Shown: piece after piece, positions 37,822 to 45,949 of the stretch
Layout: each line of letters opens with the position of its first letter
Position numbering within the stretch: position 1 is the first letter of the stretch
Source of the DNA: Alphaproteobacteria bacterium LSUCC0719
GTDB taxonomy: Bacteria > Pseudomonadota > Alphaproteobacteria > Puniceispirillales > Puniceispirillaceae
Reading direction: 5' to 3'
DNA: 59,681 nucleotides
NCBI GenBank assembly: GCA_040839025.1
Contig: JBFPJN010000008.1
Span: 1-59,681 of the forward strand
Notes under the pieces: model-generated
What the model saw: the letters and a program-made list of their open reading frames with translations, nothing else
Told to the model about the DNA's origin: nothing
Databases searched by the model: none
Program-made: the position numbers and the translations under genes

Positions 37822-38709
37822 ATGCTGCTGTCTGCCAATCACCGTGGCGCCTTTCTGATGGCGCTCAGCATGCTTTTTTTCGTGTTGAATGACGGGGTCA
37901 TGAAGGCGCTGTTTGCCGATATGACGATCTATCAGGCGATCTTTCTTCGCGGCCTGATCACGGTCCCTCTGCTTGCCGCGATGGCCTGGCGACAGGGCGT
38001 GCTGGCACCAAGCCTGTCTGCGCGTGACTGGCGGCTTGTGATAATCCGCGGCCTTGCCGAGGTCGGCACGACGGTCGGCTTTCTGACGGCGCTGGCCCAT
38101 ATGCCGCTTGCCAATGTGACAGCCATTCTGCAGGCGCTTCCGCTGACCGTGACGATGGCGGCGGCGCTGTTCCTTGGCGAGGCTGTGGGGTGGCGTCGCT
38201 GGCTGGCCATATGCGTCGGGCTTGTCGGGGTGATGATCATCATCCGCCCCGGCATGGCCGGATTTTCATCCTATTCTGTCTGGGCGCTGGCGGCTGTCGG
38301 CTGCATCACCCTGCGCGAGATCGTTACCAGGCGACTGTCGGCCGATGTGCCGTCGCTTCCCGTCGCGCTGGTGACCGCCATTGCGATCGGGTTATTTGGC
38401 GCGGTGATGATGCCGTTTGTCAGCTGGCAGCCTGTTGCAGGGCCGTCATGGGCCCTTGTCGGGGCCGCGTCGACTGCGATCATCGGCGGCTATCTGTTCA
38501 GCGTCATGGCGATCCGAAGCGGCGATATCGGCTTTGTCGCGCCGTTTCGCTATACGGCCATGGCCTGGGCCATTGGGCTGGGGTTGCTGATGTTCGGCGA
38601 GTTGCCGGACCGCGCAACCACGATCGGCACCGTCATCATCATCGTCACCGGCCTGTATTCACTGCATCGCGAACAAAAACTCAGGCGGAGACATCAGAAT
38701 CCCGCGTAG
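37822..38709 (+). CDS. EamA/DMT-family permease
   Basis: This is a 295-residue inner-membrane protein with ten predicted hydrophobic segments forming two EamA repeats (about residues 8-135 and 150-285). The first starts RGAFLMALSMLFFVLNDGVMKAL and the second ends TTIGTVIIIVTGLYSLHREQ. DMT proteins of this type export or import small metabolites; the specificity is not visible. The ATG at 37822 is chosen because upstream sequence is not hydrophobic and overlaps the divergent gene. Its C terminus is basic. Confidence 0.88.
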   Translation: MLLSANHRGAFLMALSMLFFVLNDGVMKALFADMTIYQAIFLRGLITVPLLAAMAWRQGVLAPSLSARDWRLVIIRGLAEVGTTVGFLTALAHMPLANVTAILQALPLTVTMAAALFLGEAVGWRRWLAICVGLVGVMIIIRPGMAGFSSYSVWALAAVGCITLREIVTRRLSADVPSLPVALVTAIAIGLFGAVMMPFVSWQPVAGPSWALVGAASTAIIGGYLFSVMAIRSGDIGFVAPFRYTAMAWAIGLGLLMFGELPDRATTIGTVIIIVTGLYSLHREQKLRRRHQNPA

Positions 38710-38875
38710 GCCCACCGCCACAGACGGCAAGACACCACATTCGGCAAAGCATTACCTGGCCGCCTGCACATTTGACGAGGACACATATCCCCATACGGTG
38801 ATCATTTAATGGGCCTGCCGGAAAGGTTCATGTAGGCTCTATCACATCGGGGCAAATCAACCGTCAATCGCCATC

Positions 38876-38973
38876 ATGGACTCAATCATTATGGGCCCGA
38901 TCATTATGGACCCGAAAAATCATGGACCCGAAAATTTATGGACCCGAAAATTTATGGACCCGAAAATTTATGG
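38876..38973 (+). repeat. ATG-bearing tandem array before the SDR gene
   Basis: Seven head-to-tail units of 15-16 bp, related to ATGGACCCGAAAATTT, begin at 38876, 38891, 38906, 38922, 38938, 38954 and 38970. The last units are exact copies. Every unit carries an ATG. With a 16-bp period successive ATGs move through all three frames, and the one at 38938 is in frame with the SDR gene. The remainder of the 38710-38985 gap shows no gene. Confidence 0.9.
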
Positions 38974-38985
38974 AAAGGTCATGCC

Positions 38986-39675
38986 ATGTCATCATCCGCT
39001 CTCATCATCGGCGCCGGGTCCGGACTCAGCGCCGCCCTGGCCAGACAATGCCGCGATGCCGGCATGACGGTGGCGCTTGCCGCGCGTGACGGTGCCCGTG
39101 CCAGCGCCGTCGCCGCCGAAACCGGTGCCACCCTGCACCGGTGTGATGCCAGTTCGATCGAGGATGTGGCGCGTCTGTTCACCACGCTTGATGACAGCAT
39201 CGGCACGCCGGATCTTGTTGTCTACAACCCGTCGGCGCGTGTCCGCGGCCCGATTGCCGAGCTTGACCCCGAAGAGACCCGCCGGGCCATCGAGGTGACA
39301 TGTTTCGGTGCCTTTCTGGTTGCACAGCAGGCGGCGCGGCGGATGCTGAAACGCGGATCGGGAAGCATCTTTTTCACCGGTGCCTCGGCAGGGGTAAAGG
39401 GATTCGCCAATTCCTCGGTCTTCGCAATGGGCAAATTCGGGCTGCGCGGGCTGGCGCAGTCGCTGGCGCGCGAACTTCATCCGCAGAACATCCATATCGG
39501 ACATTTCGTGATTGACGGCGGCATCAGCTCGGCACGCGAGGACCGGCAGGATGACGGCACCGACAATATGCTGGACCCCGATGCCATCGCAAAGGCCTAT
39601 ATGCAGTTTCATGCCCAGCATCGCAGCGCCTGGGGCTGGGAGATCGAGCTTCGCCCGTGGGTGGAGCGATTCTAG
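38986..39675 (+). CDS. SDR-fold protein lacking the catalytic tyrosine
   Basis: A 229-residue Rossmann-fold protein of the short-chain dehydrogenase/reductase superfamily. The glycine motif is irregular (IIGAGSGLSAALA, residues 7-19) and the usual NNAG is replaced by VYNPSARV. The YxxxK pair reads F146-A-M-G-K150, so the catalytic Tyr is Phe while Lys remains. This matches the described atypical subgroup of classical SDRs with Phe at this position. Substrate and even enzymatic activity are uncertain. The ATG at 38986 has GGAAAGG eight bases upstream. An in-frame ATG in the repeat array (38938) would add 16 residues. Confidence 0.85.
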   Translation: MSSSALIIGAGSGLSAALARQCRDAGMTVALAARDGARASAVAAETGATLHRCDASSIEDVARLFTTLDDSIGTPDLVVYNPSARVRGPIAELDPEETRRAIEVTCFGAFLVAQQAARRMLKRGSGSIFFTGASAGVKGFANSSVFAMGKFGLRGLAQSLARELHPQNIHIGHFVIDGGISSAREDRQDDGTDNMLDPDAIAKAYMQFHAQHRSAWGWEIELRPWVERF

Positions 39676-39699
39676 CCAGGCGTGCCGATTCCGGCGCGC

Positions 39700-40539
39700 C
39701 TATCGCATCAGCGGCAGCCTGATTCTGGTGCGCCGTCGCTGCTCGCGCGGCAGATGCCTGTTCAGATAGCGTTCGATACCGCTCCACAGCCCGATGATGC
39801 ACAGCGTCAGCGCAATGAAATAGCCGGCCACGATCGGATAGGCGATGAACGGGTTGAAGGTCTTTTCAGCGAAATAGCTGGCATAATACAGCGCGTCCCC
39901 GGACTGTCGCCAGGCCGGGAACCCGGTAAAGAAAACCAGTGTCGTGGCGTGGAACAGGAAGATCGCCTCGTTGGTGTAGGACGGCCAGGCGAGCCGCAGC
40001 ATCGTCGGCCATATGATCCGCCAGAATATCTGCCAGTCATTCATGCCAAAGGCGGCGGCGGCTTCGACATCGCCGACCGGCACCGCCCGCAGCGCGCCGT
40101 GGAAAATCTCGCCCGTATAGGCAGCCGTGTTCAAGAACAGCACAATCAGCGCGCCAAGCCAGGCCCGTGTGAACCAGCGGGTTTCGGCGGTGATCTCGAT
40201 AAAGCCGAGATCAAGGGACAATCCGACCTTTGGCATCAGCACGAACAGCTGATAGGCAAGGAAGAACTGGATGAACAGGGGTGAGCCGCGAAACAGGAAG
40301 ATGAACCAGCTTGCCGGAATCCGGATCAGCGGGTTTTCGGAATTCTTGCCGACAGCAACCGCCATCGCCAGCCAGAAACCAAAGGCCAGCGCCAGCACCC
40401 CGAAATAGACATTCCAGATCATGCCGCTGCCGATCAGCACAACCTGTTCGCACAGGGTAAAATCGCTCTTCGGCAACAGCCTTTCACCGATACCGATTGC
40501 GCGCAGCCCATAGGCCTGAATGGTGGCAAGGCAGCTCAT
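39700..40539 (-). CDS. Polar amino-acid ABC transporter permease (HisM type)
   Basis: A 279-residue inner-membrane permease of the His/Glu/Gln/Arg family. It has the cytoplasmic EAA loop (EAAAAFGMNDWQIFWRIIWPTML, about residues 165-187) that docks the ATPase, and FRGSPLFIQFFLAYQ typical of HisM/GlnP proteins. The ATG at 40539 overlaps the stop of the partner permease by 4 bp. Last gene of the four-gene operon. It pairs with the product at 40536-41417. Confidence 0.92.
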   Translation of the reverse strand: MSCLATIQAYGLRAIGIGERLLPKSDFTLCEQVVLIGSGMIWNVYFGVLALAFGFWLAMAVAVGKNSENPLIRIPASWFIFLFRGSPLFIQFFLAYQLFVLMPKVGLSLDLGFIEITAETRWFTRAWLGALIVLFLNTAAYTGEIFHGALRAVPVGDVEAAAAFGMNDWQIFWRIIWPTMLRLAWPSYTNEAIFLFHATTLVFFTGFPAWRQSGDALYYASYFAEKTFNPFIAYPIVAGYFIALTLCIIGLWSGIERYLNRHLPREQRRRTRIRLPLMR

Positions 40540-41417
40540 CGTCCGGCCGCCGTTCTGCCCGTGCCGGCAAGCGTTGCCTGACCATGGCTCAGCCGCCGGT
40601 TCAGCCGCGCCAGAACAATCTCGCTGACACGGGTCAGGCCGAGATAGAACACCAGCAGCGCCATGAAATACCAGAGTTGCCAGTTCGGATGCGGAAAGCT
40701 GTAGGCACGTGTCTTGGCGCTGCCAAGCTCGCGCGCCCAATACACGATATCCTCGACACCGAGAAGAAACAGCAGCGGGGTCGCCTTGGTCAGGATCATC
40801 CAGATGTTCGACAGTCCCGGCAGCGCGAAAATCCACATCTGCGGCAACAGGATGCGCCAGAACAGCTGACGCTGGTTCATCCCGAAAGCGCGCGCCGTTT
40901 CGATCTGGGCCCTCGGCACCGCATCAAAGGCACCGCGAATGGTATTGCCGCAGAACGCCCCATAGACGATGGCAAAGGACAGTATGGCCAGCGCAAAGCC
41001 GTAGATTTCATGCATCCATTGCGGATCGGCATTCAGCGGCAGCTTTGCCGCCGTGCAGACGACAAAATCATTGCCGCGCCGCACCGGCTCGCTCCAGTCG
41101 GGACAGATCGCCCGGTGGCGCAGATATTCAAACGCCTGATCAAGCGCGATGGGACCAAACATGAAGAAGACGATTTCCGGCACGCCGCGCACCATCGCGA
41201 TATAGCCGCGCCCGAACCAGCGAACCGGGGCAATGGTCGAACGGCTGGCAAGCGCGCCCCCGAAACCGAACAGCAGGGACAGCGGCGCGGTAATGGCCAG
41301 CAGCACCAGCACCGTTCCAAAGGCAAGATAGAATGACTGGTGTGTCGGTGTGGTCAGATAGCACAGCAGCCATGAACCACCTTCAAGCCGGGATGGATCT
41401 TCACAGCTGCTGAACAT
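40536..41417 (-). CDS. Polar amino-acid ABC transporter permease (HisQ type)
   Basis: A 293-residue permease with RGVPEIVFFMF (family RGTPLLVQL position) and the EAA loop ETARAFGMNQRQLFWRILLPQMW. Between helices 2 and 3 there is an extra segment of about 45 residues with three cysteines (AICPDWSEPVRRGNDFVVCTAAK), which may be a small periplasmic insertion. GTG 41420 immediately precedes ATG 41417; I chose the ATG. It lies 111 bp after the binding-protein gene, beyond a stem-loop. Confidence 0.92.
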   Translation of the reverse strand: MFSSCEDPSRLEGGSWLLCYLTTPTHQSFYLAFGTVLVLLAITAPLSLLFGFGGALASRSTIAPVRWFGRGYIAMVRGVPEIVFFMFGPIALDQAFEYLRHRAICPDWSEPVRRGNDFVVCTAAKLPLNADPQWMHEIYGFALAILSFAIVYGAFCGNTIRGAFDAVPRAQIETARAFGMNQRQLFWRILLPQMWIFALPGLSNIWMILTKATPLLFLLGVEDIVYWARELGSAKTRAYSFPHPNWQLWYFMALLVFYLGLTRVSEIVLARLNRRLSHGQATLAGTGRTAAGR

Positions 41418-41489
41418 CACGACGCCACCATCAGTGAATTGTAGAAAGGACGGGGCAACACCTTGTCAGGCACCAGCCTGTCAGGCATC

Positions 41490-41512
41490 GCCCCGTCGGC
41501 CTCGTGCGGGGC
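41490..41512 (-). other. Intergenic stem-loop after the amino-acid binding-protein gene
   Basis: GCCCCG (41490-41495) pairs with CGGGGC (41507-41512) around an 11-base loop, without a U-tract. It lies between the genes for the solute-binding protein and the first permease, where such structures stabilise the upstream mRNA and raise binding-protein levels. Confidence 0.45.
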
Positions 41513-41528
41513 AAAACGCCCCTGAACC

Positions 41529-42263
41529 CTAGAAGGTTGCGGCGTCGTCGCCGAACCACTTCTTGATCATCGTGTTCAGCGTGCCATCGGCCTTCATCGC
41601 GCCGATCGCCTTGTTCAGCTTCGCCTTCAGATCGCCATCCGATTCGCGCACACCGACACCGATGCCACCACCGATCGATTGCTGACCGACAACCGCCAGT
41701 TCGCCATTCGATTCATCAACGATAGGCATCAGATAGTCACCATCGGCCAGAACCGCGTCGGCCTCGCCATTGCGGACGGCCTGAATGGTCTCGTCGGGGG
41801 TTGCGAATTCCACCAGCGTGGCACCGCTTTCAGCGACATATCCGGCCTGGATGGTGGCAGTCTGCGCGGCAATCACACCGCTCTTGACGTCAATCGACTG
41901 GCCAGCCAGGCCAACATAATAGGATGGCGACGGCGGGAAATAATCCTGGGTGAAGTCGATCACCTTTTCACGCTCATCCGTGATCGACATGCCGGCAATG
42001 ATGGTATCATAGTTGCCGGAGACAAGGTTCGGGATGATCGAATCCCATTCATTTGTCACCCACTCGCAGGTCAGGCTGGCACGCTTGCAGAGTTCATCAC
42101 CCAGCTCGCGTTCAAATCCGTCAACCTCACCCTTGTCATTGATGAAGTTGTAAGGCGGGTAAGCGCCCTCGGTGCCCATGCGGATGGTCTCGGCCATTGC
42201 CACGCCTGACATGGCCATACCCAGTGCCAGACCGGCAAGTGTTCCCTTGATCAATGTGTTCAT
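41529..42263 (-). CDS. Polar amino-acid-binding periplasmic protein (family 3)
   Basis: A 244-residue secreted receptor. A signal peptide of about 24 residues (NTLIKGTLAGLALGMAMSGVAMA, AxA cleavage) is followed by the family-3 core: YPPYNFINDKGEVDGFERELGDELC, IPNLVSGNYDTIIAGMSITDEREKVIDFTQDY. C-terminal KKWFGDD is typical of Arg/His/Lys/octopine binders. ATG 42263 is preferred over 42269 because GGGAG then lies 6 bases upstream. The ligand is probably a basic or polar amino acid, not further resolvable. Confidence 0.92.
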   Translation of the reverse strand: MNTLIKGTLAGLALGMAMSGVAMAETIRMGTEGAYPPYNFINDKGEVDGFERELGDELCKRASLTCEWVTNEWDSIIPNLVSGNYDTIIAGMSITDEREKVIDFTQDYFPPSPSYYVGLAGQSIDVKSGVIAAQTATIQAGYVAESGATLVEFATPDETIQAVRNGEADAVLADGDYLMPIVDESNGELAVVGQQSIGGGIGVGVRESDGDLKAKLNKAIGAMKADGTLNTMIKKWFGDDAATF

Positions 42264-42324
42264 CTTCATCTCCCTTCGATGGTTCGCCGCCGGGCCTGAT
42301 GCCCTGATGCGGCAGGATCACGCT

Positions 42325-43101
42325 TCAAGTGGGGGTCTGCGATGTAGCGTGAAGAAACTGTCGCAGCCTGTCCGATTTCGGTTTGTCGAGAACATCCTCG
42401 GGCCTGCCATGCTCTTCGACAACACCTTCATTCAAAAACATCACACGACTTGATACATCACGAGCCAGGCTCATGTCATGTGTGACAATCACCATGGTTC
42501 GCCCCTCTGCGGCAAGTTCGCGGATAACCTTGATCACTTCCTGCTCGAGTTCCGGGTCAAGCGCGGAAGTCGGCTCGTCAAACAACAGTGCCCGCGGTTT
42601 CATTGCCAGCGCACGCGCAATGGCGGCCCGCTGCTGCTGGCCGCCGGACAGCTGCGCCGGGTATGAATCAGCCTTGTCGGCGATCCCAACCTTGCCGAGG
42701 ATATCCATGGCATCGGCAACGGCCTCGTCACGCGGCCTGCCAAGCACCGTGACAGGTGCTTCGATCACGTTCTTCAGCACGGTCATATGCGTCCACAGAT
42801 TGAACTGCTGAAACACCATTGCAAGCTGGGTGCGCATGTTGATGACCTGCTGGCGGTCAGCCGGCATCCGGTCCGCGCCACTGCCTGTCCAGCGCACCGC
42901 CTCGCCACAGAATTCGATGTCACCGGCCTGGCTGATCTCGAGCATGTTGATACAGCGCAACAGGGTCGATTTGCCCGACCCGCTGGAGCCAATCAGCGAG
43001 ACAACATCGCCTTCATGCGCCGTCAGATCGACCCCTTTCAGGACTTCGAGACTGTCATAGCTCTTGCGGATCTGGCGCAGGGACAAGACGGGTGGTGACA
43101 T
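42325..43101 (-). CDS. Polar amino-acid ABC transporter ATPase (HisP type)
   Basis: The 258-residue ATPase energises the importer. It has Walker A GSSGSGKST, the Q-loop VFQQFNLWTHMTVL, signature LSGGQQQRAAIARAL, Walker B ALLFDEPTSALD and the switch histidine in IVTHDMSLA. It is the first gene of the operon, 61 bp before the binding-protein gene. Several in-frame starts exist (43116, 43137, 43161), none with a clear ribosome binding site; 43101 fits the family best. Confidence 0.93.
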   Translation of the reverse strand: MSPPVLSLRQIRKSYDSLEVLKGVDLTAHEGDVVSLIGSSGSGKSTLLRCINMLEISQAGDIEFCGEAVRWTGSGADRMPADRQQVINMRTQLAMVFQQFNLWTHMTVLKNVIEAPVTVLGRPRDEAVADAMDILGKVGIADKADSYPAQLSGGQQQRAAIARALAMKPRALLFDEPTSALDPELEQEVIKVIRELAAEGRTMVIVTHDMSLARDVSSRVMFLNEGVVEEHGRPEDVLDKPKSDRLRQFLHATSQTPT

Positions 43102-43253
43102 GGTGGGGCAAACCATTTCGCGATTAAATGCCAGCATAGATGGATCCTGCAAAACTTGCACAGATCATCAAGGCGTGACAACCAAAACCACACCGCCGCC
43201 ACCGATGCCGACCCGCAGCATCCGGCCCGTCATGCGACCATCAGGCTGGCGGC

Positions 43254-43281
43254 ACCGGGCTTTGTGGACCGGGCTTTGTGG
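43254..43281 (-). repeat. 14-bp tandem duplication abutting the small Cys-rich gene
   Basis: ACCGGGCTTTGTGG occurs at 43254-43267 and again, exactly, at 43268-43281. The second copy ends at the base before the stop codon of the small Cys-rich gene. Confidence 0.85.
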
Positions 43282-43452
43282 CTAGCCGTCCGTATCGGTA
43301 CAGGGCGCACCGCACGGCGCGCAGGCACCGCCAAGGTCGCTGGGCGCGCCAAGTCCGGACAGGCTGCGGCTGGTCAGGTGATCCCCCACCACAACCAGCG
43401 CGCCGGCAAGAAGCACCAGCACATAGACCAGTTTCGGCGTCATCCGTCCCAT
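43282..43452 (-). CDS. Small membrane-anchored Cys-rich protein paired with YeeE
   Basis: A 56-residue product, read from the sequence. It starts MGRMTPKLVYVLVLLAGALV, so one membrane helix spans about residues 8-23, followed by a polar stretch and a C-terminal cysteine cluster C44-A-P-C47-G-A-P-C51. The ATG is 12 bp after the YeeE-family stop, and GGAGG lies directly between them, strongly suggesting coupled translation. The three cysteines could carry sulfane sulfur, act as a thiol relay or bind metal. I do not recognise a named family. The topology (N-in, cysteines outside) is inference. Confidence 0.72.
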   Translation of the reverse strand: MGRMTPKLVYVLVLLAGALVVVGDHLTSRSLSGLGAPSDLGGACAPCGAPCTDTDG

Positions 43453-43464
43453 CACACCGCCTCC

Positions 43465-44595
43465 CTAGCGCGCCATGCCGAAGGCAGGCCGCCACGCGAC
43501 GCCAACCCAGCTTCCCGCCATGGCCATCACAAACCAGATCCAGCCATGAAGCGAGCCGGAGGCAATGCCGGCGAGAAACGCCCCGATATTGCATCCAAAT
43601 CCCAGCCGCGCGCCGATGCCCATAAGCATGCCGCCAAGCGCTGCGGCGACAAGCTGGCGTGACGACGGCCAGGATTGCCGCCGCAATCCGCCACCGATCG
43701 CGGCCAGCAGGCCGGCCCCGATGACCATGCCGATATCCATCAGACTGCTGACATTGGCCAGAACCGAATGGGTCAGCGCGCGCTGTGGCCCGGCCCATTG
43801 CCAGAATGTGAAATCACCGACCGGCACGCCGAGCGCCGTGGCAATCTTCGCCCCCCACAGGGTAAAGCCGAAGGTAACCCCCCACGGATTTCCGGAAATG
43901 GCAAAGACCAGCCAGCACAATGCGGCGATGGTCACGCTGCCGACCACAAGCTGGCGCGGCAATGTCTGGCCACGTCGGCGACCAAGGACGTAGAACGTCG
44001 TCCCGACAGCTCCAATCAGCGCGATATTGACAAGCAGTCGCGCCGCCTCGCCGCTGCCACCGATCGCCACCTGACCGAGCGATCCCCAGCCAAGCGCCGT
44101 CGGTAGCAGAAAGGAGCCGAGAAGGGAGCCGAGAATGAAAAAGGGAAGCGCCACCAGCATTCTGCCGGACCCGCCACCAAAGCTGAACAGAACGCCGGAA
44201 CCACAGCCATTGGCCAGCTGCATGCCAATACCGAACATGAACGCGCCAATGACCAGTGAAACCGATACCGGGGCCAATGTTCCGGTCGCGGCAAGGCCCA
44301 GACCGGCCGCCGGAATGAAGACCATCGCGCACAGCCCGACAAGCAGGAAATGAGCCGCAATGCCCATTGTTTCACCGGCCACCAGAAACCGCCGCCAGGC
44401 CGAGGCAAACCCGTATTGAAAGCCGATGAAAACCGCACCGAGAGCGCCGCCAAGCACAAACAGCGTCACCCCGCGAAGCCCGGTATCAAGTGCCACCAGC
44501 CCGGCAAGGCCAAGCCCGACCAGGCCGATGATCAATGCCGGCACCCGTTCAATGGTGGCCGGCGGAGGCGTTGTTTGTGCGGATGTAACTGTCAT
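43465..44595 (-). CDS. YeeE/YedE (TsuA-like) sulfur-compound transporter
   Basis: A 376-residue membrane protein with nine or more hydrophobic segments in two repeats. Each repeat carries the family Cys motif: GMQLANGC131GSG and ARLGFGC335NIGAF. In TsuA these cysteines relay thiosulfate across the membrane. A 12-bp in-frame tandem duplication near 44112-44135 encodes GSLLGSFLL in one helix. It lies 178 bp after the secreted rhodanese gene and is followed at once by the small Cys-rich gene, so a thiosulfate or sulfane-sulfur uptake module is likely. Confidence 0.88.
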   Translation of the reverse strand: MTVTSAQTTPPPATIERVPALIIGLVGLGLAGLVALDTGLRGVTLFVLGGALGAVFIGFQYGFASAWRRFLVAGETMGIAAHFLLVGLCAMVFIPAAGLGLAATGTLAPVSVSLVIGAFMFGIGMQLANGCGSGVLFSFGGGSGRMLVALPFFILGSLLGSFLLPTALGWGSLGQVAIGGSGEAARLLVNIALIGAVGTTFYVLGRRRGQTLPRQLVVGSVTIAALCWLVFAISGNPWGVTFGFTLWGAKIATALGVPVGDFTFWQWAGPQRALTHSVLANVSSLMDIGMVIGAGLLAAIGGGLRRQSWPSSRQLVAAALGGMLMGIGARLGFGCNIGAFLAGIASGSLHGWIWFVMAMAGSWVGVAWRPAFGMAR

Positions 44596-44731
44596 GGATC
44601 TGGCGACCGGTTGTGAAAGGGGAAACGGAAGGAAAGTCTGTCAGAGACGGACGGGGATGAAAATGGAAAAGGCCCGGCGATACAACCGGACAACAGGGCC
44701 AGACAGGTGTGACCAGACAGGCGCAGACAAC

Positions 44732-44760
44732 AAGGGGCGGGCGCCGACGCGCCCGACCCC
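44732..44760 (-). terminator. GC stem-loop after the rhodanese gene
   Basis: On the minus strand, GGGGTCGGGCGC, loop GTCG, GCGCCCGCCCC forms about 11 pairs with one bulge, followed by TTGTTGTC. It starts 13 bp after the rhodanese stop. It probably ends or attenuates the rhodanese message before the YeeE gene. Confidence 0.55.
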
Positions 44761-44773
44761 GATTCTTCACAGA

Positions 44774-45739
44774 TCAGCCAAAGACGCCCTTCAGGAAGGA
44801 TTTGATCCGATCCATGTTGGATTCACCCGACAGAAGCGGGTTGCTGCCATCGGCGGTCCATTCGACCATCGAGCCGTCATAGAGCCGGACATCCTTGCGA
44901 CCCAGAACCTCGGACAACACAAACCAGTTGGTTGCCGCCCAGTGACCGGTATTGCAATAGCTGACAATCGGCAGCTCGGCGTCAAGATCACCGTAAATCC
45001 CCTGAAGCTCGGAAACCGACTTCAGGCGGTTGGTATCGGTGTTGTAGGCCTGTTCCTGAAACAGCAGCTTGGCCCCTGGAATGCGGCCACTGGCGGCGGC
45101 TTTCGGATGCTTGGCATTGCCCAGGAACTGGTCCCGGGTCCGCCCGTCGAGAAGTGTCGCGCCATCCTTGGCAGCAACAATCTTTTTCACATCATCGGTC
45201 GATACATAGCCCTGCGGCTGGAACTGCGCGATGAAATTGCCCGGGGCGGGGGCGACCGGCGCGCCGCTTTCCAGCCTGTCTGGATAGGCAGCCTTCCAGG
45301 CCGCGAAGCCGCCATCAAGGATCGACACATTTTCATGGCCAAACACCTTGAAGGTCCAGTAGGCGCGTGCCGCCGATCCAAAATCGGTCGACCCGACACC
45401 AGCCGGCACCAGAACGACATGGCTGTCATCCGACACACCAAGCTTGCGTGCCAGCGCCTGGAACTGTGATGCCTCGGGAAGCAGTCCCACGACATCGTCG
45501 CGGCCAACGCGCCAGCCATCCTTCAGATAGTCGGAATGGATGGCCGACGGGATGTGGCCTTCGAGGTAGGTATCGTAACTGCCGCCGTCGATCTTGTTGC
45601 GAAGATCGATCAGCACGACATTGTCGTTGCCGAGATTGCCGGTCAGCCATTCAACATCGACAAGCGGCTTGGCATGCGCCGCAACAGTGGCGGCAAGGCT
45701 GAGGATGAGCGCCGCGGCGCCCGAAAGAATGCGGTTCAT
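44774..45739 (-). CDS. Secreted tandem-domain rhodanese (sulfurtransferase)
   Basis: A 321-residue protein. A Sec signal peptide of about 23 residues (ILSGAAALILSLAATVAAHA) precedes two rhodanese domains, an inactive N-terminal one (about 28-155) and an active one (about 175-300) with the nucleophile C262 in loop CNTGHWA. Such enzymes pass sulfur from thiosulfate or similar donors to thiol acceptors; here in the periplasm. The ATG at 45739 gives a proper signal peptide, while the longer frame does not. It is upstream of the YeeE transporter, supporting a shared role in sulfur supply. Confidence 0.93.
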   Translation of the reverse strand: MNRILSGAAALILSLAATVAAHAKPLVDVEWLTGNLGNDNVVLIDLRNKIDGGSYDTYLEGHIPSAIHSDYLKDGWRVGRDDVVGLLPEASQFQALARKLGVSDDSHVVLVPAGVGSTDFGSAARAYWTFKVFGHENVSILDGGFAAWKAAYPDRLESGAPVAPAPGNFIAQFQPQGYVSTDDVKKIVAAKDGATLLDGRTRDQFLGNAKHPKAAASGRIPGAKLLFQEQAYNTDTNRLKSVSELQGIYGDLDAELPIVSYCNTGHWAATNWFVLSEVLGRKDVRLYDGSMVEWTADGSNPLLSGESNMDRIKSFLKGVFG

Positions 45740-45949
45740 TGTCGTACTCTCCACAGGGTGGTGGTGTTGACAGCAGCACGACGGCGTCGCCACTGCTTTA
45801 TACTGCGGGGAAAATGGAAAATATTTCTGAAAATGACCAGACAGGGCGAGCCATATAAAACGAATTTTTCCTTTTTCAGCAGAAAGGAAATGAATTTGTT
45901 TCACATATGGTCGACAGAAGAGAAAGCGGCGATGTAGCAGTCGTTGCTG

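Noticed and set aside
38876-38973. Possible CRISPR array
   Set aside because: Units are 15-16 bp and directly contiguous, with no unique spacers and no cas genes.
43241-43798. 185-codon minus-strand frame overlapping the YeeE gene end
   Set aside because: It overlaps the well-supported YeeE frame and the 56-residue gene, which has a better ribosome binding site and a coherent membrane helix.
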